DNA of 64,000 nt from an uncultured Shewanella sp. (lineage in GTDB: Bacteria; Pseudomonadota; Gammaproteobacteria; Enterobacterales; Shewanellaceae), in assembly GCF_947501665.1 (NCBI RefSeq), contig NZ_CANMWS010000001.1, positions 186,001 to 250,000 of the forward strand, given 5' to 3'. The notes under the pieces are model-generated. The model had not been told where the DNA came from. It saw nothing but the letters and a program-made list of their open reading frames with translations, and ran no database searches. This document shows positions 35,940 to 45,008 of this stretch, in pieces. Every line of letters begins with the position of its first letter. Within the stretch, counting starts at the first letter, position 1. The position numbers and the translations under genes are program-made.

Positions 35940-36923
35940 TTAAGCTTTACGCCATAAGGCATAATTGATGAATACTAGACTCAACAATAGCAAGGCGGCG
36001 CCTGCGTTATGTGCTGCGGCAATACCTAAAGGAAGGTGGAAGATAACGTTACTGATCCCCAGTCCTATTTGGATCCCAACAAGGATCAGTAATACCCATG
36101 CGGCTTGTTTTAATGTCGATGAGCGGGCACGCTGCATGAGTTTATATGCTAAAGTCACTAACATGATTGCAGTGACAACAGCCCATAATCGGTGGGCGAC
36201 ATGTATTGTCATTCGAGCAGGATATTCTAGGACACCAAATTCAAAACTGGGATGCTCACCTTGCCAAGGGGAAAAAGCGTTAATGAAGTCGAGGTTTTGG
36301 TACCAGTTGCCTTCACAAATCGGGAGCGCTGTACAGGCGAGGGCGGCATAGTTTGCGGATGTCCACCCGCCCAGAATAATTTGTAACACCAGTACGCTTA
36401 AGCAGGCAAGCGAGAAAGTGGCTAGCTTTTTGGCTTGAGGATCGCCGCCAATAATTCTCAGAGGCTTGGTTCTTAAATACAGTAACAATACTAAGGAAAT
36501 AATGGTAAATCCCCCTAGTAAATGTGACATGACCACAATTGGCATGAGTTTCATTGTGACGGTCCACATACCTAATGCAGCCTGAAATAAAACTAACCCA
36601 CCAATAAATAGCGGTAAATTTTTAGGCGCATTAGCTGTTTTAAGGCAAAGCCATAAAATGAGCATGACTAATATGCCTAACGTGCCTGCAATGTACCTGT
36701 GGATCATTTCTAACCAAGCTTTATCTGATTCAACGGTAAATTCAGGAAAAGTTAATTTAGCTTCAGTGAGTTCATGTGCCTGCGTCGGGACTTTTAGCAT
36801 GCCATAACATCCCGGCCAATCTGGGCAACCGAGTCCCGCATCGGATAGACGAGTATAGGCGCCCATTAAAATGACACATAAGGTGAAGATCAGGGTGATT
36901 TTAAGCAAAGGACTGATTTGCAT
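35940..36923 (-). CDS. ctaA: Heme A synthase CtaA (Cox15)
   Basis: 327 residues, eight membrane helices. Family features: GAYTRLSDAGLGCPDWPGCY, EMIHRYIAGTLGILVMLILW with a heme-ligand His, MSHLLGGFTIISLVLL, GGWTSANYAALACTALP, and a second His in HVAHRLWAVVTAI. It oxidises the C8 methyl of heme O to formyl, giving heme A for the caa3 oxidase in this locus. Its start codon overlaps the stop of the upstream gene by one base, showing co-transcription. Confidence 0.96.
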   Translation of the reverse strand: MQISPLLKITLIFTLCVILMGAYTRLSDAGLGCPDWPGCYGMLKVPTQAHELTEAKLTFPEFTVESDKAWLEMIHRYIAGTLGILVMLILWLCLKTANAPKNLPLFIGGLVLFQAALGMWTVTMKLMPIVVMSHLLGGFTIISLVLLLYLRTKPLRIIGGDPQAKKLATFSLACLSVLVLQIILGGWTSANYAALACTALPICEGNWYQNLDFINAFSPWQGEHPSFEFGVLEYPARMTIHVAHRLWAVVTAIMLVTLAYKLMQRARSSTLKQAAWVLLILVGIQIGLGISNVIFHLPLGIAAAHNAGAALLLLSLVFINYALWRKA

Positions 36924-37468
36924 TACCCTATCCTCGAGAGTTTAAGGAGTTTGCGAAGATCTGCAATCAGGGCTTTACCTTGCATTATTTGCGCATCCTT
37001 ATTAAGGACGATAGGGTAGCTCATAATGAGGCTGCCTAAGGGGTCAACAATAATGAGTTTTTGTTCGCTTAATAATGCTGCCAATTTGCTGTTAACTGAA
37101 TGAGTGATAAATTGATAGGGTAATAGGGCTGAAATATCACTGTGTTCATCGAGCATAATGACAGGATGTACTCTGTCTTTTTCTTTGCCTAGCGCCGTGT
37201 GACTTTGTTGTAAAATATACAGACGATTTTGACATTTTTGTTGGCAGTCTTTGGGTAACAGATACAATATTTGCCATTGTTGAGGTTTAGGGTTTTTCAT
37301 CGCTAAACTGGCATAAGTGGTATCGGCAGCAATTAAGGTACCATTATTAGTGGCTCCTCCTCGGTAAAGATCCATACTGAGCACCAGTTTTGCAACCGCG
37401 ACTGGAAGGATAAAGGCTAAAAGTAATATTAATAGCGTATTTTTTCCATTTTGTTTAGGGGAGTTCAT
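36923..37468 (-). CDS. Thioredoxin-like membrane protein of the oxidase cluster
   Basis: 181 residues. One N-terminal membrane helix (LLILLLAFILPVAVAKLVLS) and a periplasmic domain. LYLLPKDCQQKCQNRLYILQ holds a CxxxC that resembles the copper site of SCO proteins, and LIIVDPLGSLIMSYPI resembles their later strand; I see no matching ligand histidine. It is conserved in position between SURF1 and ctaA in related oxidase clusters. It overlaps ctaA by one base. A role in copper handling or redox maturation of the oxidase is inferred, not known. Confidence 0.75.
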   Translation of the reverse strand: MNSPKQNGKNTLLILLLAFILPVAVAKLVLSMDLYRGGATNNGTLIAADTTYASLAMKNPKPQQWQILYLLPKDCQQKCQNRLYILQQSHTALGKEKDRVHPVIMLDEHSDISALLPYQFITHSVNSKLAALLSEQKLIIVDPLGSLIMSYPIVLNKDAQIMQGKALIADLRKLLKLSRIG

Positions 37469-37643
37469 TCCATCTCCTCATACCTTAGTTGATGAGTATT
37501 TTCTAGTGCACATAGATGCATAACCATCTTGTGAACTAACGAATATATTCACTTCCCGAAGCAGCTAGGAAGATGTTTCATGTGAAGGTTTTTACTTATT
37601 TAATCTGGTTCAATAACGAGCCGAAAAAGAATAAATCAGCCTT

Positions 37644-38435
37644 TCATTGCTTTATTTTTCTTAATAGCAAGCCTCCCATAATCGAAATAAATACCGCTGC
37701 CATGGCAAACCATTGCAAGGCATAGCCTTTATGTTTATCTGCTGTCATGGGGAAAGGTTGCCATGGATGGGGTAAGGTGTGTGTATCCAGTGTATCGGGT
37801 TGAAGCACTGCAGGCGCTATTGCATGTTGAAGTTCTTTTTCTAACTGATTTAAATTAAGATTTTGAATGCGTTTAGGCCAGCCTTTTTCAGCCATTAAAG
37901 TATGGCTCATTGGATTGGCCTGTTTATTGTAAAGTCGCCCTTTGAGTGTCGTTGGGACTGAAATGGGGTGAATACTTGGTAAAATTTGTCGATTGATATT
38001 GGCCGCTACAAAGCCTAATTCGACTAATAGCCAAGGCAGGTGGGGTAAGACTTCCATGATTTGATACGCTAAATAGCCCACTTGCCCTTGGTATACTTGG
38101 TTATCCAGCAGTAATATATGATTTGTTATTGGCGTGTGGATTGGGGTGACACGCGTAGATAGCCTAAACCCTGTATATGAAGTATGACTGGGTAGGGTCA
38201 TTAACTGAGGATAACTGAGCTCTGTTTGGTTTTGTCTTAAGGTGAGTTCTTGTTGCCAATCTAATTTTTCTTGATAGCGTTCAAGTTGCCACATACCTAG
38301 CTTGACCAAAAGGGTAAACACGCTCACAGTAGAGATCAAAATAAATACCCCAGATTTTGTGACTACCTTTTGAGGAGTAAGAATGGATCTCTTATTGTTG
38401 TTTAAGCTTTGTTTAGTGTTACTGCTGCTATTCAT
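37644..38435 (-). CDS. SURF1-family cytochrome oxidase assembly protein
   Basis: About 263 residues from the ATG at 38435. SURF1 features: an N-terminal helix followed by LGMWQLERYQEKLDWQQELT, LDNQVYQGQVGYLAYQIMEV, VELGFVAANINRQILPSI and a C-terminal helix (YALQWFAMAAVFISIMGGLL). It aids heme A insertion into subunit I. The longer frame to 38540 reads antisense through the DUF2909 gene and is rejected. Even this start overlaps DUF2909 by 53 bases; a TTG near 38338 would avoid the overlap. No strong ribosome site decides. Confidence 0.88.
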   Translation of the reverse strand: MNSSSNTKQSLNNNKRSILTPQKVVTKSGVFILISTVSVFTLLVKLGMWQLERYQEKLDWQQELTLRQNQTELSYPQLMTLPSHTSYTGFRLSTRVTPIHTPITNHILLLDNQVYQGQVGYLAYQIMEVLPHLPWLLVELGFVAANINRQILPSIHPISVPTTLKGRLYNKQANPMSHTLMAEKGWPKRIQNLNLNQLEKELQHAIAPAVLQPDTLDTHTLPHPWQPFPMTADKHKGYALQWFAMAAVFISIMGGLLLRKIKQ

Positions 38436-38601
38436 GATTTTTAACCTAGGTCGTGCTTGGTATGTCATGGTCAAAGGCAAAAAGTCAGCCACTATGAGTC
38501 GTTTTTTAGGGCGAAGAGTGGCGTTTGCATTGATTGTCATGGCATTACTCGTGTTTGCTTCTTTATCAGGATTGATTAATCCTAACCTGAGACCTTACTG
38601 A
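38383..38601 (+). CDS. DUF2909 family small membrane protein
   Basis: 72 residues with a strong ribosome site (TGAGGAGTAAGA before ATG). Two hydrophobic helices (LLLLFKLCLVLLLLFMIFNL and VAFALIVMALLVFASLSGLI) flank a basic loop (MVKGKKSATMSRFLGRRV). DUF2909 genes sit beside SURF1 and cox3 in gammaproteobacterial aa3/caa3 clusters, transcribed against them. Function unknown; probably an assembly or stability factor of the oxidase. Its 5' end overlaps the probable 5' end of SURF1 on the other strand. Confidence 0.85.
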   Translation: MDLLLLFKLCLVLLLLFMIFNLGRAWYVMVKGKKSATMSRFLGRRVAFALIVMALLVFASLSGLINPNLRPY

Positions 38602-38623
38602 TATTATTGATAGGGGATACGTG

Positions 38624-38663
38624 TTTTACAGACTCAAATCGTTTTTATTTGAGTCTGTAAAAA
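38624..38663. terminator. Bidirectional terminator between DUF2909 and cox3
   Basis: TTTTACAGACTCAAAT pairs with ATTTGAGTCTGTAAAA across CGTTTTT. Both flanks carry A/T runs, so it can end the convergent DUF2909 and cox3 transcripts. Confidence 0.85.
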
Positions 38664-38667
38664 GGTG

Positions 38668-39543
38668 TTAAAGGACATAAACAAAAACAAACAAACAGAG
38701 CCAGACCACATCGACAAAATGCCAATACCAACTTCCTGCTTGAAAGGCAAAATGTTTATCGTGGGTAAAATGTCCTTTTGCAATACGAATAAATAATACG
38801 AAAAGAAATACAGTGCCTAAGGTTACGTGCATACCGTGTATACCCGTTAATAAGAAAAAGGTACTACCATAAACGCCCGCATCTAAAGTTAATCCCATGA
38901 CTTGATAGGCATGGGTATATTCAAGCACTTGCAGCATGAGGAAAACGACACCTAAAATAATGGTGACTCCTAGCCATGCTTTTACAGGCTTTATGTTGTC
39001 ATTTTCTAAGTTCACATGGGCAAAATGTAGAGTTATCGATGACGCGAGCAAGATCAGCGTGTTATAAAGGGGTAACCCCATCCAGCCCATCGCTTGGGTT
39101 AAGCGGCCATCTGGTGTTGTTTCAAGTGGCCATACCGCAATAAAATCGGGCCAAAGAATAGCTGCTGTCATTGCATTATTAGAGGCTCCGCCTAGCCAAG
39201 GCACGGAGATCATTCTGGCATAAAATAGCGCACCGAAGAATGCGGCAAAAAACATCACTTCAGAGAAAATAAACCAGCTCATGCCTTGTTTAAATGAACG
39301 GTCCATTTGTGCCGAGTACAATCCAGCCATAGATTCGGCAATCACGGTTCTAAACCAGCCAAAGATCATAAAAATGATCACGGCAATACCTGCAATTAAG
39401 GTGTATTTGCCAAATGTGGCTTCGGTGCCCATTTCTGAAATATAAGTCCCTGCTCCAAAAGCGATGAGGAATAACCCCATTGCGCCAATAATAGGCCAAG
39501 CGCTTTGTTCAGGAACATAATAATTTTCATGTTTGGTTGTCAT
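38668..39543 (-). CDS. ctaE: Cytochrome c oxidase subunit III
   Basis: 291 residues, seven helices. Marks of CoxC: YYVPEQSAWPIIGAMGLFLI, RSFKQGMSWFIFSEVMFFAA with the conserved Glu, LHFAHVNLENDN, FFLLTGIHGMHVTLGTVFL and the C-terminal SWYWHFVDVVWLCLFVFVYV. It stabilises the catalytic core of the caa3 enzyme. Its ATG overlaps the ctaG stop as ATGA. Last gene of the cox2-cox1-ctaG-cox3 operon. Confidence 0.97.
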   Translation of the reverse strand: MTTKHENYYVPEQSAWPIIGAMGLFLIAFGAGTYISEMGTEATFGKYTLIAGIAVIIFMIFGWFRTVIAESMAGLYSAQMDRSFKQGMSWFIFSEVMFFAAFFGALFYARMISVPWLGGASNNAMTAAILWPDFIAVWPLETTPDGRLTQAMGWMGLPLYNTLILLASSITLHFAHVNLENDNIKPVKAWLGVTIILGVVFLMLQVLEYTHAYQVMGLTLDAGVYGSTFFLLTGIHGMHVTLGTVFLFVLFIRIAKGHFTHDKHFAFQAGSWYWHFVDVVWLCLFVFVYVL

Positions 39544-40109
39544 TTTGCTGCTCCTTGCTCTATTGCATCGACATAACCTTTGTCGGTGATATTGTAGAGT
39601 GTATAAGAGAGGGTCAGGGTGGATATGTTGTCCGGTAAGGCTGGATCGACATAGAATATTAGCGGTAAATCTGCATTTGATTTGGCTGTTAATGTTTGTT
39701 GATTAAAGCAAAAACATTCTGTTTTATTAAAATAGGCCGCGCCCATGCCAGGTGAGACAGAAGGAATGGCCTGACCGACAATCTGCCTATTTGATAAGTT
39801 TTCTGCCGTAAAGTGAGTACGGACTAACTCTCCAGGATGAACCTTCATGCGATTGACTTGAGGAGTAAACTCCCAAGGCATATCTTTTTGCACTTGGGAG
39901 ATAAACTCGACGGTAATGGTTCGACTTTTATCGACTTCATTATCAATATATTGACTGGCTGTGTTTTGTGTTTTTCCGTTTATTCCCAGTTGTTCGCAAA
40001 GTACATCGTAAAGCGGAACTAAAGCAAAGCCAAAACCAAACATAGAGATTGCTCCTAATATGAGAAAACGAATTAAACGTTTATTTGAATTTGCTTTATC
40101 TTTATCCAT
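39540..40109 (-). CDS. ctaG: Cox11/CtaG copper chaperone
   Basis: 189 residues from MDKDKANSNKRLIRF; an upstream in-frame extension of 29 codons lies inside cox1 and is not used. One N-terminal helix (LILGAISMFGFGFALVPLYD) anchors a periplasmic immunoglobulin-like domain with the copper-binding CFCFNQQTL and the FNKTE preceding it. It inserts copper into the Cu-B site of subunit I. Starts two bases after the cox1 stop and overlaps cox3 by four bases. Confidence 0.95.
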   Translation of the reverse strand: MDKDKANSNKRLIRFLILGAISMFGFGFALVPLYDVLCEQLGINGKTQNTASQYIDNEVDKSRTITVEFISQVQKDMPWEFTPQVNRMKVHPGELVRTHFTAENLSNRQIVGQAIPSVSPGMGAAYFNKTECFCFNQQTLTAKSNADLPLIFYVDPALPDNISTLTLSYTLYNITDKGYVDAIEQGAAK

Positions 40110-40111
40110 GA

Positions 40112-41734
40112 TTATTTGATTACCGGTGGAGTTGAGAAAGAATGATAAGGTGCAGGGCTGGGGAGATCCCACTCTAGTCCTTCCGCACCTTCCCATGGTT
40201 TAGCGGGCGCTTTTTCACCGCTGCGAATACATTTGATTAACACGACCAAGAAAATAAGTTGTGATAACCCAAAGGCAAATCCACCAATAGAGACAATTTG
40301 ATTAATATCCGCGAATTGAATGGCGTAATCAGGGATCCGTCTTGGCATACCCGCTAACCCTAAGAAATGCATGGGGAAGAATAAGACGTTGACAGAGATA
40401 ACTGAACACCAAAAATGCCATTTACCTAAGCGTTCGTCATACATACGCCCAGTCCACTTGGGTAACCAATAATATACGGCTGCCATAATGGTAAAAATGG
40501 CACCTGTGACAAGTACATAATGAAAATGCGCTACCACAAAGTAAGTGTCATGATATTGAAAGTCGGCGGGCGTAATCGCAAGCATTAAGCCTGAAAAGCC
40601 CCCAATGGTAAACAGGACTAAAAAGGAAATGGCAAAGAGCATTGGGGTTTCAAAGGTCAATGAACCTTTCCACATGGTTGCAACCCAATTGAAAATTTTG
40701 ACCCCAGTGGGAACAGAAATAAGCATGGTGCAATACATGAAAAAGAGCTCAGCAAATACGGGCATCCCTGTGGTGAACATGTGGTGTGCCCACACTAAGA
40801 AAGATAAAATGGCGATACTGGCCGTGGCATAAACCATCGATGAATAACCAAATAATTTCTTACGACTAAAAGTAGGAATGATGGCTGACATGATCCCAAA
40901 AGATGGCAAAATCATGATGTAAACTTCAGGATGACCGAAGAACCAAAAAATATGTTGGAACATCACTGGATCGCCGCCGCCTGCGGCTTCAAAAAAGGAG
41001 GTGCCGAAGTATTTATCGGTTAACACCATAGTGACGGCTCCCGCCAGAACAGGCATGACGGCGATGAGCAAAAAGGCGGTAATGAGCCAAGTCCAAGCAA
41101 ATAAAGGAAGTTTCATCCAAGTCATGCCTGGTGCGCGCATATTAATGACGGTTACGATGACATTAATGGCACCCATAATGGAGCTAATACCCATAATATG
41201 TACAGAGAAAACAAACAAAGCAGTACTATCAGGGCTATATTGTGTGGATAATGGTGCATAGAAGGTCCAACCAAAATTGGGCGCTCCCCCTTCCATAAAT
41301 AATGAGCTTAATAGAATAATAAAAGCAAAGGGTAAGATCCAAAAACTCCAATTATTCATGCGAGGGAGAGCCATATCAGGTGCCCCTATCATCATAGGGA
41401 TTAGCCAATTAGCTAGGCCTGTAAAAGCAGGCATGACAGCACCAAAGACCATGACTAAACCATGAACTGTGGTCATTTGATTGAAAAAATTAGGGTCGAC
41501 CAATTGTAATCCTGGCTGAAAGAGTTCAGCGCGGATCACCATCGCCATTACACCGCCAGTAAGAAACATAATGAAACTAAACCAAAGATAAAGTGTGCCT
41601 ATATCTTTATGATTGGTGGTCAACAACCATCGCATAATGCCTTTTGGTGGAGCATGGTGTCCATCATCATGTTCTTGCTCTGGGTTGAGGGTGTCTTCCA
41701 TGCTAACTTGATTTTCTGGGGTCAAAGTATTCAT
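40112..41734 (-). CDS. ctaD: Cytochrome c oxidase subunit I
   Basis: 540 residues, twelve helices. All heme-copper oxidase marks are visible: low-spin heme His in MTTVHGLVMVFGAVMPAFTG, the Cu-B motif FWFFGHPEVYIMILPSFGI with the Tyr-His pair, HHMFTTGMP and the heme a3 ligand region in HDTYFVVAHFHYVLVTG. The D-channel NxxxxxxxN pattern (NWLIPMMIGAPDMALPRMNN) is present. It is an A-type proton-pumping oxidase. Cox2 precedes it by nine bases. Confidence 0.98.
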   Translation of the reverse strand: MNTLTPENQVSMEDTLNPEQEHDDGHHAPPKGIMRWLLTTNHKDIGTLYLWFSFIMFLTGGVMAMVIRAELFQPGLQLVDPNFFNQMTTVHGLVMVFGAVMPAFTGLANWLIPMMIGAPDMALPRMNNWSFWILPFAFIILLSSLFMEGGAPNFGWTFYAPLSTQYSPDSTALFVFSVHIMGISSIMGAINVIVTVINMRAPGMTWMKLPLFAWTWLITAFLLIAVMPVLAGAVTMVLTDKYFGTSFFEAAGGGDPVMFQHIFWFFGHPEVYIMILPSFGIMSAIIPTFSRKKLFGYSSMVYATASIAILSFLVWAHHMFTTGMPVFAELFFMYCTMLISVPTGVKIFNWVATMWKGSLTFETPMLFAISFLVLFTIGGFSGLMLAITPADFQYHDTYFVVAHFHYVLVTGAIFTIMAAVYYWLPKWTGRMYDERLGKWHFWCSVISVNVLFFPMHFLGLAGMPRRIPDYAIQFADINQIVSIGGFAFGLSQLIFLVVLIKCIRSGEKAPAKPWEGAEGLEWDLPSPAPYHSFSTPPVIK

Positions 41735-41743
41735 ATTATTTCC

Positions 41744-42865
41744 TTATTGACCATGGCTATTAACATGAGCGGCTTGAACGACATCACCAGTATCATTGCC
41801 CCAAGCGTTACGTTCGTAAGTGATAACAGCAGCAATATCTTCTGCAGAGAGTTGTTTTTTGAATGCTTGCATTGCAGTACCAGGTTTACCATTGACAATG
41901 ATTTCAATATGTTCGCTGATTTCTCCCATCACGATGGGACTGTCTTTCATTGCAGGAAAAGCCCCAGGTAGCCCCATTCCATTGGGTTGATGGCAAGCGG
42001 CGCAATAGGTCAGATACACTTGCTCTCCTTTTTCCATGAGTTCTTCCATTTCGAGAGTGACAGTAAGTGAGGCTTCTGCTTCTAAAGCGGCTAAGCTGGC
42101 TTCTTCTTGCTGACTGACGAGCCAAGCTTCAAATTCATCTTCTGGTAAGGCTTCAACGACGATGGGCATAAAACCATGATCTTTACCACAGAGTTCAGCG
42201 CATTGACCTCGGTAAATACCTGGCTCATCTATATGTGTCCAAGTTTCATTGATAAAACCTGGGTTCGCATCTTTTTTGATGGCGAAGGCGGGCACCCACC
42301 AAGAGTGGATAACGTCATCTGATGTGAGTAAAAATCTGACTTTTCGGCCTATGGGGACGATTAAGGGTTTATCGACTTCCAGTAAGTAATGCTCTCCTTT
42401 AGGGGCATCACCTTCAATTTGATCTCTTGGGGTCGACATCAAACTATAAAATTCAACGCCTTGATTAAAATAACTGTAATGCCATTTCCATTGCGAGCCC
42501 GTGACCTTAATGGTTAACGCAGCATCATTGGTATCTTCCATGGCAATCAATGTTGTTGTTGCCGGAATAGCCATTCCAATAAGAATAATAAATGGGATAA
42601 CAGTCCAGAGGATCTCGACTTTTGTACTTTCATGAAAGTTGGCTGCGACTGCGCCTTTAGACTTTCGATGATAGATGATTGAATAGAGCATTATGCCAAA
42701 TACAATTAAACCAATAGCACAGCAGATGTATAAGATAGTCATGTGCAGGTGATACACTCTGCCACTAATATCGGTTACACCTTCTGTCATATTTAAGGGC
42801 ATTTCTGCTGCCAAGATTGCAGGCGTTAAGAGTAACGCCAAAGCACCACACCACAATTGCTTCAC
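41744..42865 (-). CDS. ctaC: Cytochrome c oxidase subunit II with fused cytochrome c domain (caa3-type)
   Basis: 373 residues. Signal peptide, two helices, then the Cu-A domain with QWKWHYSYF and the ligand set HSWWVPAF plus YRGQCAELCGKDHGFM. A linker rich in E and A leads to a cytochrome c domain (TYCAACHQPNGMGLPGAFPA heme site; Met ligand probably in GTAMQAFKKQLS). The fusion makes this a caa3-type oxidase that takes electrons through its own heme c. First gene of the operon; promoter in the 800-base gap upstream. Confidence 0.97.
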   Translation of the reverse strand: MKQLWCGALALLLTPAILAAEMPLNMTEGVTDISGRVYHLHMTILYICCAIGLIVFGIMLYSIIYHRKSKGAVAANFHESTKVEILWTVIPFIILIGMAIPATTTLIAMEDTNDAALTIKVTGSQWKWHYSYFNQGVEFYSLMSTPRDQIEGDAPKGEHYLLEVDKPLIVPIGRKVRFLLTSDDVIHSWWVPAFAIKKDANPGFINETWTHIDEPGIYRGQCAELCGKDHGFMPIVVEALPEDEFEAWLVSQQEEASLAALEAEASLTVTLEMEELMEKGEQVYLTYCAACHQPNGMGLPGAFPAMKDSPIVMGEISEHIEIIVNGKPGTAMQAFKKQLSAEDIAAVITYERNAWGNDTGDVVQAAHVNSHGQ

Positions 42866-43411
42866 TAGACTTCTCCTTCGTCATAGACAAAGAAGAGTTA
42901 CACAGTAAATCTTTGCTCTCTGTGAACTCTTCAGTTCTCAAAAAAGCAACGATGACTTCAAAGTACTAATGCAGCGGTTAATATAAAAATGTGTTTATAT
43001 TTTTTATATTCCACAGAGCACCTACGGCTGACTATATCAGGCCAATTTTAGTCTTTGAAATGGCATGGACGAGATTAACAATTGCTTTTTCAATCCTTGA
43101 ATAGGGCTAATCAGGAGCATATTTTATTCAATATTCTAGTGGGTATTTATTCTCATTATTTAATTAAGTAAGTACTCATAAAAATATTAACAAAGACAAA
43201 CGACGAATCGCTCAGATATAACAAATTATCGTTGTTATAACTGTATACATTACTGAATGTTTACGTATTGTTCAAGCGTGTTTTTTATTCTATATGCATA
43301 AAATACGTCATAAAAAGTATGAATTGTCAGTCGATTGAGTGGAGAGCTTCTGAAATGAAGCGACAATATTCAATAAAGTTACTTAATAAACTAGTGTGAA
43401 AATAATAAAAA

Positions 43412-43427
43412 TGTGATCTTGATCACG
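43412..43427. promoter_or_regulatory. CRP/FNR-family binding site
   Basis: TGTGATCTTGATCACG matches the CRP consensus TGTGA-N6-TCACA in all but the last base. It lies between the sulA terminator and ctaC. CRP controls respiration genes in Shewanella, which supports relevance to the oxidase; direct control is inference. Confidence 0.6.
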
Positions 43428-43614
43428 ACTAAAGTTCATTGTTAATTTCATAACATAAAATTATTTAAATTAATAGTTCGAGTGGCGACTTTTTATTGCT
43501 TAATTAGTCTCGTATTAAGAAATATATTTTCATATTTTAAATTAAATATCATTATTGATGTTTGAGCTGGAAATTATGAGTGTAGCCTAAATTGAGCTTG
43601 ATGCTATAAATTAA

Positions 43615-43657
43615 ATAAAGACTCAATCATTCGTTATTATTGAATATGAGTCTTTAT
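43615..43657 (-). terminator. Terminator hairpin after sulA
   Basis: ATAAAGACTCA (43615-43625) pairs with TGAGTCTTTAT (43647-43657). On the minus strand it follows the sulA stop and runs into TTATTTAATTT. Confidence 0.65.
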
Positions 43658-43662
43658 GCCAT

Positions 43663-44208
43663 TCAGTGCAATTCACTTTTAAGTATTGGAAGTTCACCGC
43701 TATAGTGAGCTAATTGTTCAGTCTGCGTTATATTGGTATTTTTGTCGAGGATGTAACCTGTTGCACAGGCTTTTTTCGCAATAATTTGCAGTCTTCTATT
43801 ATCACGGCTGTTGAGCGATTGTGTCCAAGTGATCACTGCGCTACAAGTGCCATTGGTTAATGCTTTTTCCATTGCCCATAATGATTCGACTTCATCTTTT
43901 GCATGGACTAATAATATTCTGTCCATTCTGACCCCAGCTTTTTCTAAGAGTGGTTTATAAGCAATATTGGGTGGACTAATCAGGACTATCCAACGGCCTT
44001 CTTGGCTTAATTGTGCCAATTTATGGCCCACATGAAGGAGCTCTTCGGTGCCTTGTGACTGAGTATTCAGAATAGTAATACTGTGATTAAACGCATTGAT
44101 TGTATTGCTGGACGTATCTTGATAATGCCAGAGCCCAGGATGATGAGCTGGCGTACTCGTTAAGGTTACCACACGTTGTTTGCTTTTAGTTATTTTTATA
44201 TTTTTCAA
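43663..44208 (-). CDS. sulA: SulA-like cell division inhibitor
   Basis: 181 residues. The SulA/RecA-like core is visible: LLHVGHKLAQLSQEGRWIVL, ISPPNIAYKPLLEKAGVRMD, RILLVHAKDEVESLWAMEKA, LTNGTCSAVITW and the LNSRDNRRLQIIAKKACATG helix. SulA binds FtsZ during the SOS response and blocks division. It lies next to lexA, the usual partner order in Shewanella and Vibrio relatives. The upstream region has only a poor LexA match (CTGT-N8-AACG read on the minus strand at 44221-44236), unlike lexA. Confidence 0.88.
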   Translation of the reverse strand: MKNIKITKSKQRVVTLTSTPAHHPGLWHYQDTSSNTINAFNHSITILNTQSQGTEELLHVGHKLAQLSQEGRWIVLISPPNIAYKPLLEKAGVRMDRILLVHAKDEVESLWAMEKALTNGTCSAVITWTQSLNSRDNRRLQIIAKKACATGYILDKNTNITQTEQLAHYSGELPILKSELH

Positions 44209-44363
44209 GATCGTAACCTCCGTTGCAAGAATACAGCGTTAGCATACTGCTCTCTTATATCGACCATTTATCAAGTGATGAAGCAATAATGAATTTAATG
44301 TTAAAGCAGGATAAATACAGGGTCATGCGATTGTATTTACCCGTTCAGACAAGTCATAATGAA

Positions 44364-44981
44364 TTATTGCCAATTACCATTACGGATCACGCCCACGGCT
44401 AAGCCTTCAATATTGAAACTTTGATAGGTTAAATCGATTTCAATAGGAGAATAAGCTTCATTTTCAGCATGTAAATATACCGTATGCCCTTGCTTTTCAA
44501 ATCGTTTTACTGTTACGTCATCTTCTACTCTGGCAACAACAATTTGTCCATTACGGGCTTGTTGTACTTTGTGTACGGCTAATAAATCGCCTTCAATAAT
44601 ACCGATATCTTTCATGCTATCACCACGGACTCTCAGTAAAAAATCCGCTTGTGGGCGAAACATGGCAGGATCAACTTGGTAGTGTTGTTCGACATGTTCT
44701 TGGGCTAAAATGGGCTCACCTGCAGCGACTTGGCCAATCAGTGGTAGGCCTAAATCAGTCTCTGTATCGGTTTGCGTTAATCGAATACCGCGAGATGTGC
44801 CTGGAATAATTTCGATACACCCTTTTTTGGCTAAGGCTTTTAAATGTTCTTCAGCTGCATTTGCACTTTTAAAGCCGAGTCGCTTGGCAATTTCTGCTCG
44901 TGTCGGGGGCATACCTGTATCAGCGATATTTCGTTTTATGAGGGTTAAAATTTCGTCTTGTCTTTTGGTGAGCGGTCTCAT
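44364..44981 (-). CDS. lexA: SOS repressor LexA
   Basis: 205 residues from [14 protein letters not shown]; a TTG two codons earlier is not preferred. N-terminal winged helix ([35 protein letters not shown]) binds SOS boxes. The self-cleavage site is Ala-Gly in [10 protein letters not shown]; the catalytic Ser is in [11 protein letters not shown] and the Lys in [20 protein letters not shown]. RecA filaments trigger cleavage and release of SOS genes. Two LexA boxes precede it, so it is autoregulated. Confidence 0.98.
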   Translation of the reverse strand: MRPLTKRQDEILTLIKRNIADTGMPPTRAEIAKRLGFKSANAAEEHLKALAKKGCIEIIPGTSRGIRLTQTDTETDLGLPLIGQVAAGEPILAQEHVEQHYQVDPAMFRPQADFLLRVRGDSMKDIGIIEGDLLAVHKVQQARNGQIVVARVEDDVTVKRFEKQGHTVYLHAENEAYSPIEIDLTYQSFNIEGLAVGVIRNGNWQ

Positions 44982-44989
44982 AGTCAACC

Positions 44990-45005
44990 CTGTTTTTCTA
45001 TACAG
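44990..45005. promoter_or_regulatory. LexA box, proximal
   Basis: CTGTTTTTCTATACAG fits CTGT-N8-ACAG exactly and lies just upstream of the lexA start, next to a second box three bases further out. Confidence 0.9.
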
Positions 45006-45008
45006 TAA

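Larger units (their letters stand above)
42866..43662. other. Long regulatory gap upstream of the oxidase operon
   Basis: About 800 AT-rich bases without a credible gene. It should hold the cox operon promoter and the sulA terminator. The CRP-like site at 43412 lies about 550 bases before ctaC, far for direct activation, so a distal promoter, a long leader or an untranslated small RNA is possible. Confidence 0.5.

Noticed and set aside
38436..38540. SURF1 N-terminus extending to 38540
   Set aside because: The extra 35 codons are the antisense of the DUF2909 gene, which has a strong ribosome site and family match.
40110..40196. ctaG start at 40196
   Set aside because: The extra 29 codons lie within cox1 and are not part of the Cox11 family; MDKDKANSNK at 40109 fits.
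41744..42865. Novel fusion of cytochrome c to oxidase subunit II
   Set aside because: This fusion is the defining, well-known feature of caa3-type oxidases.
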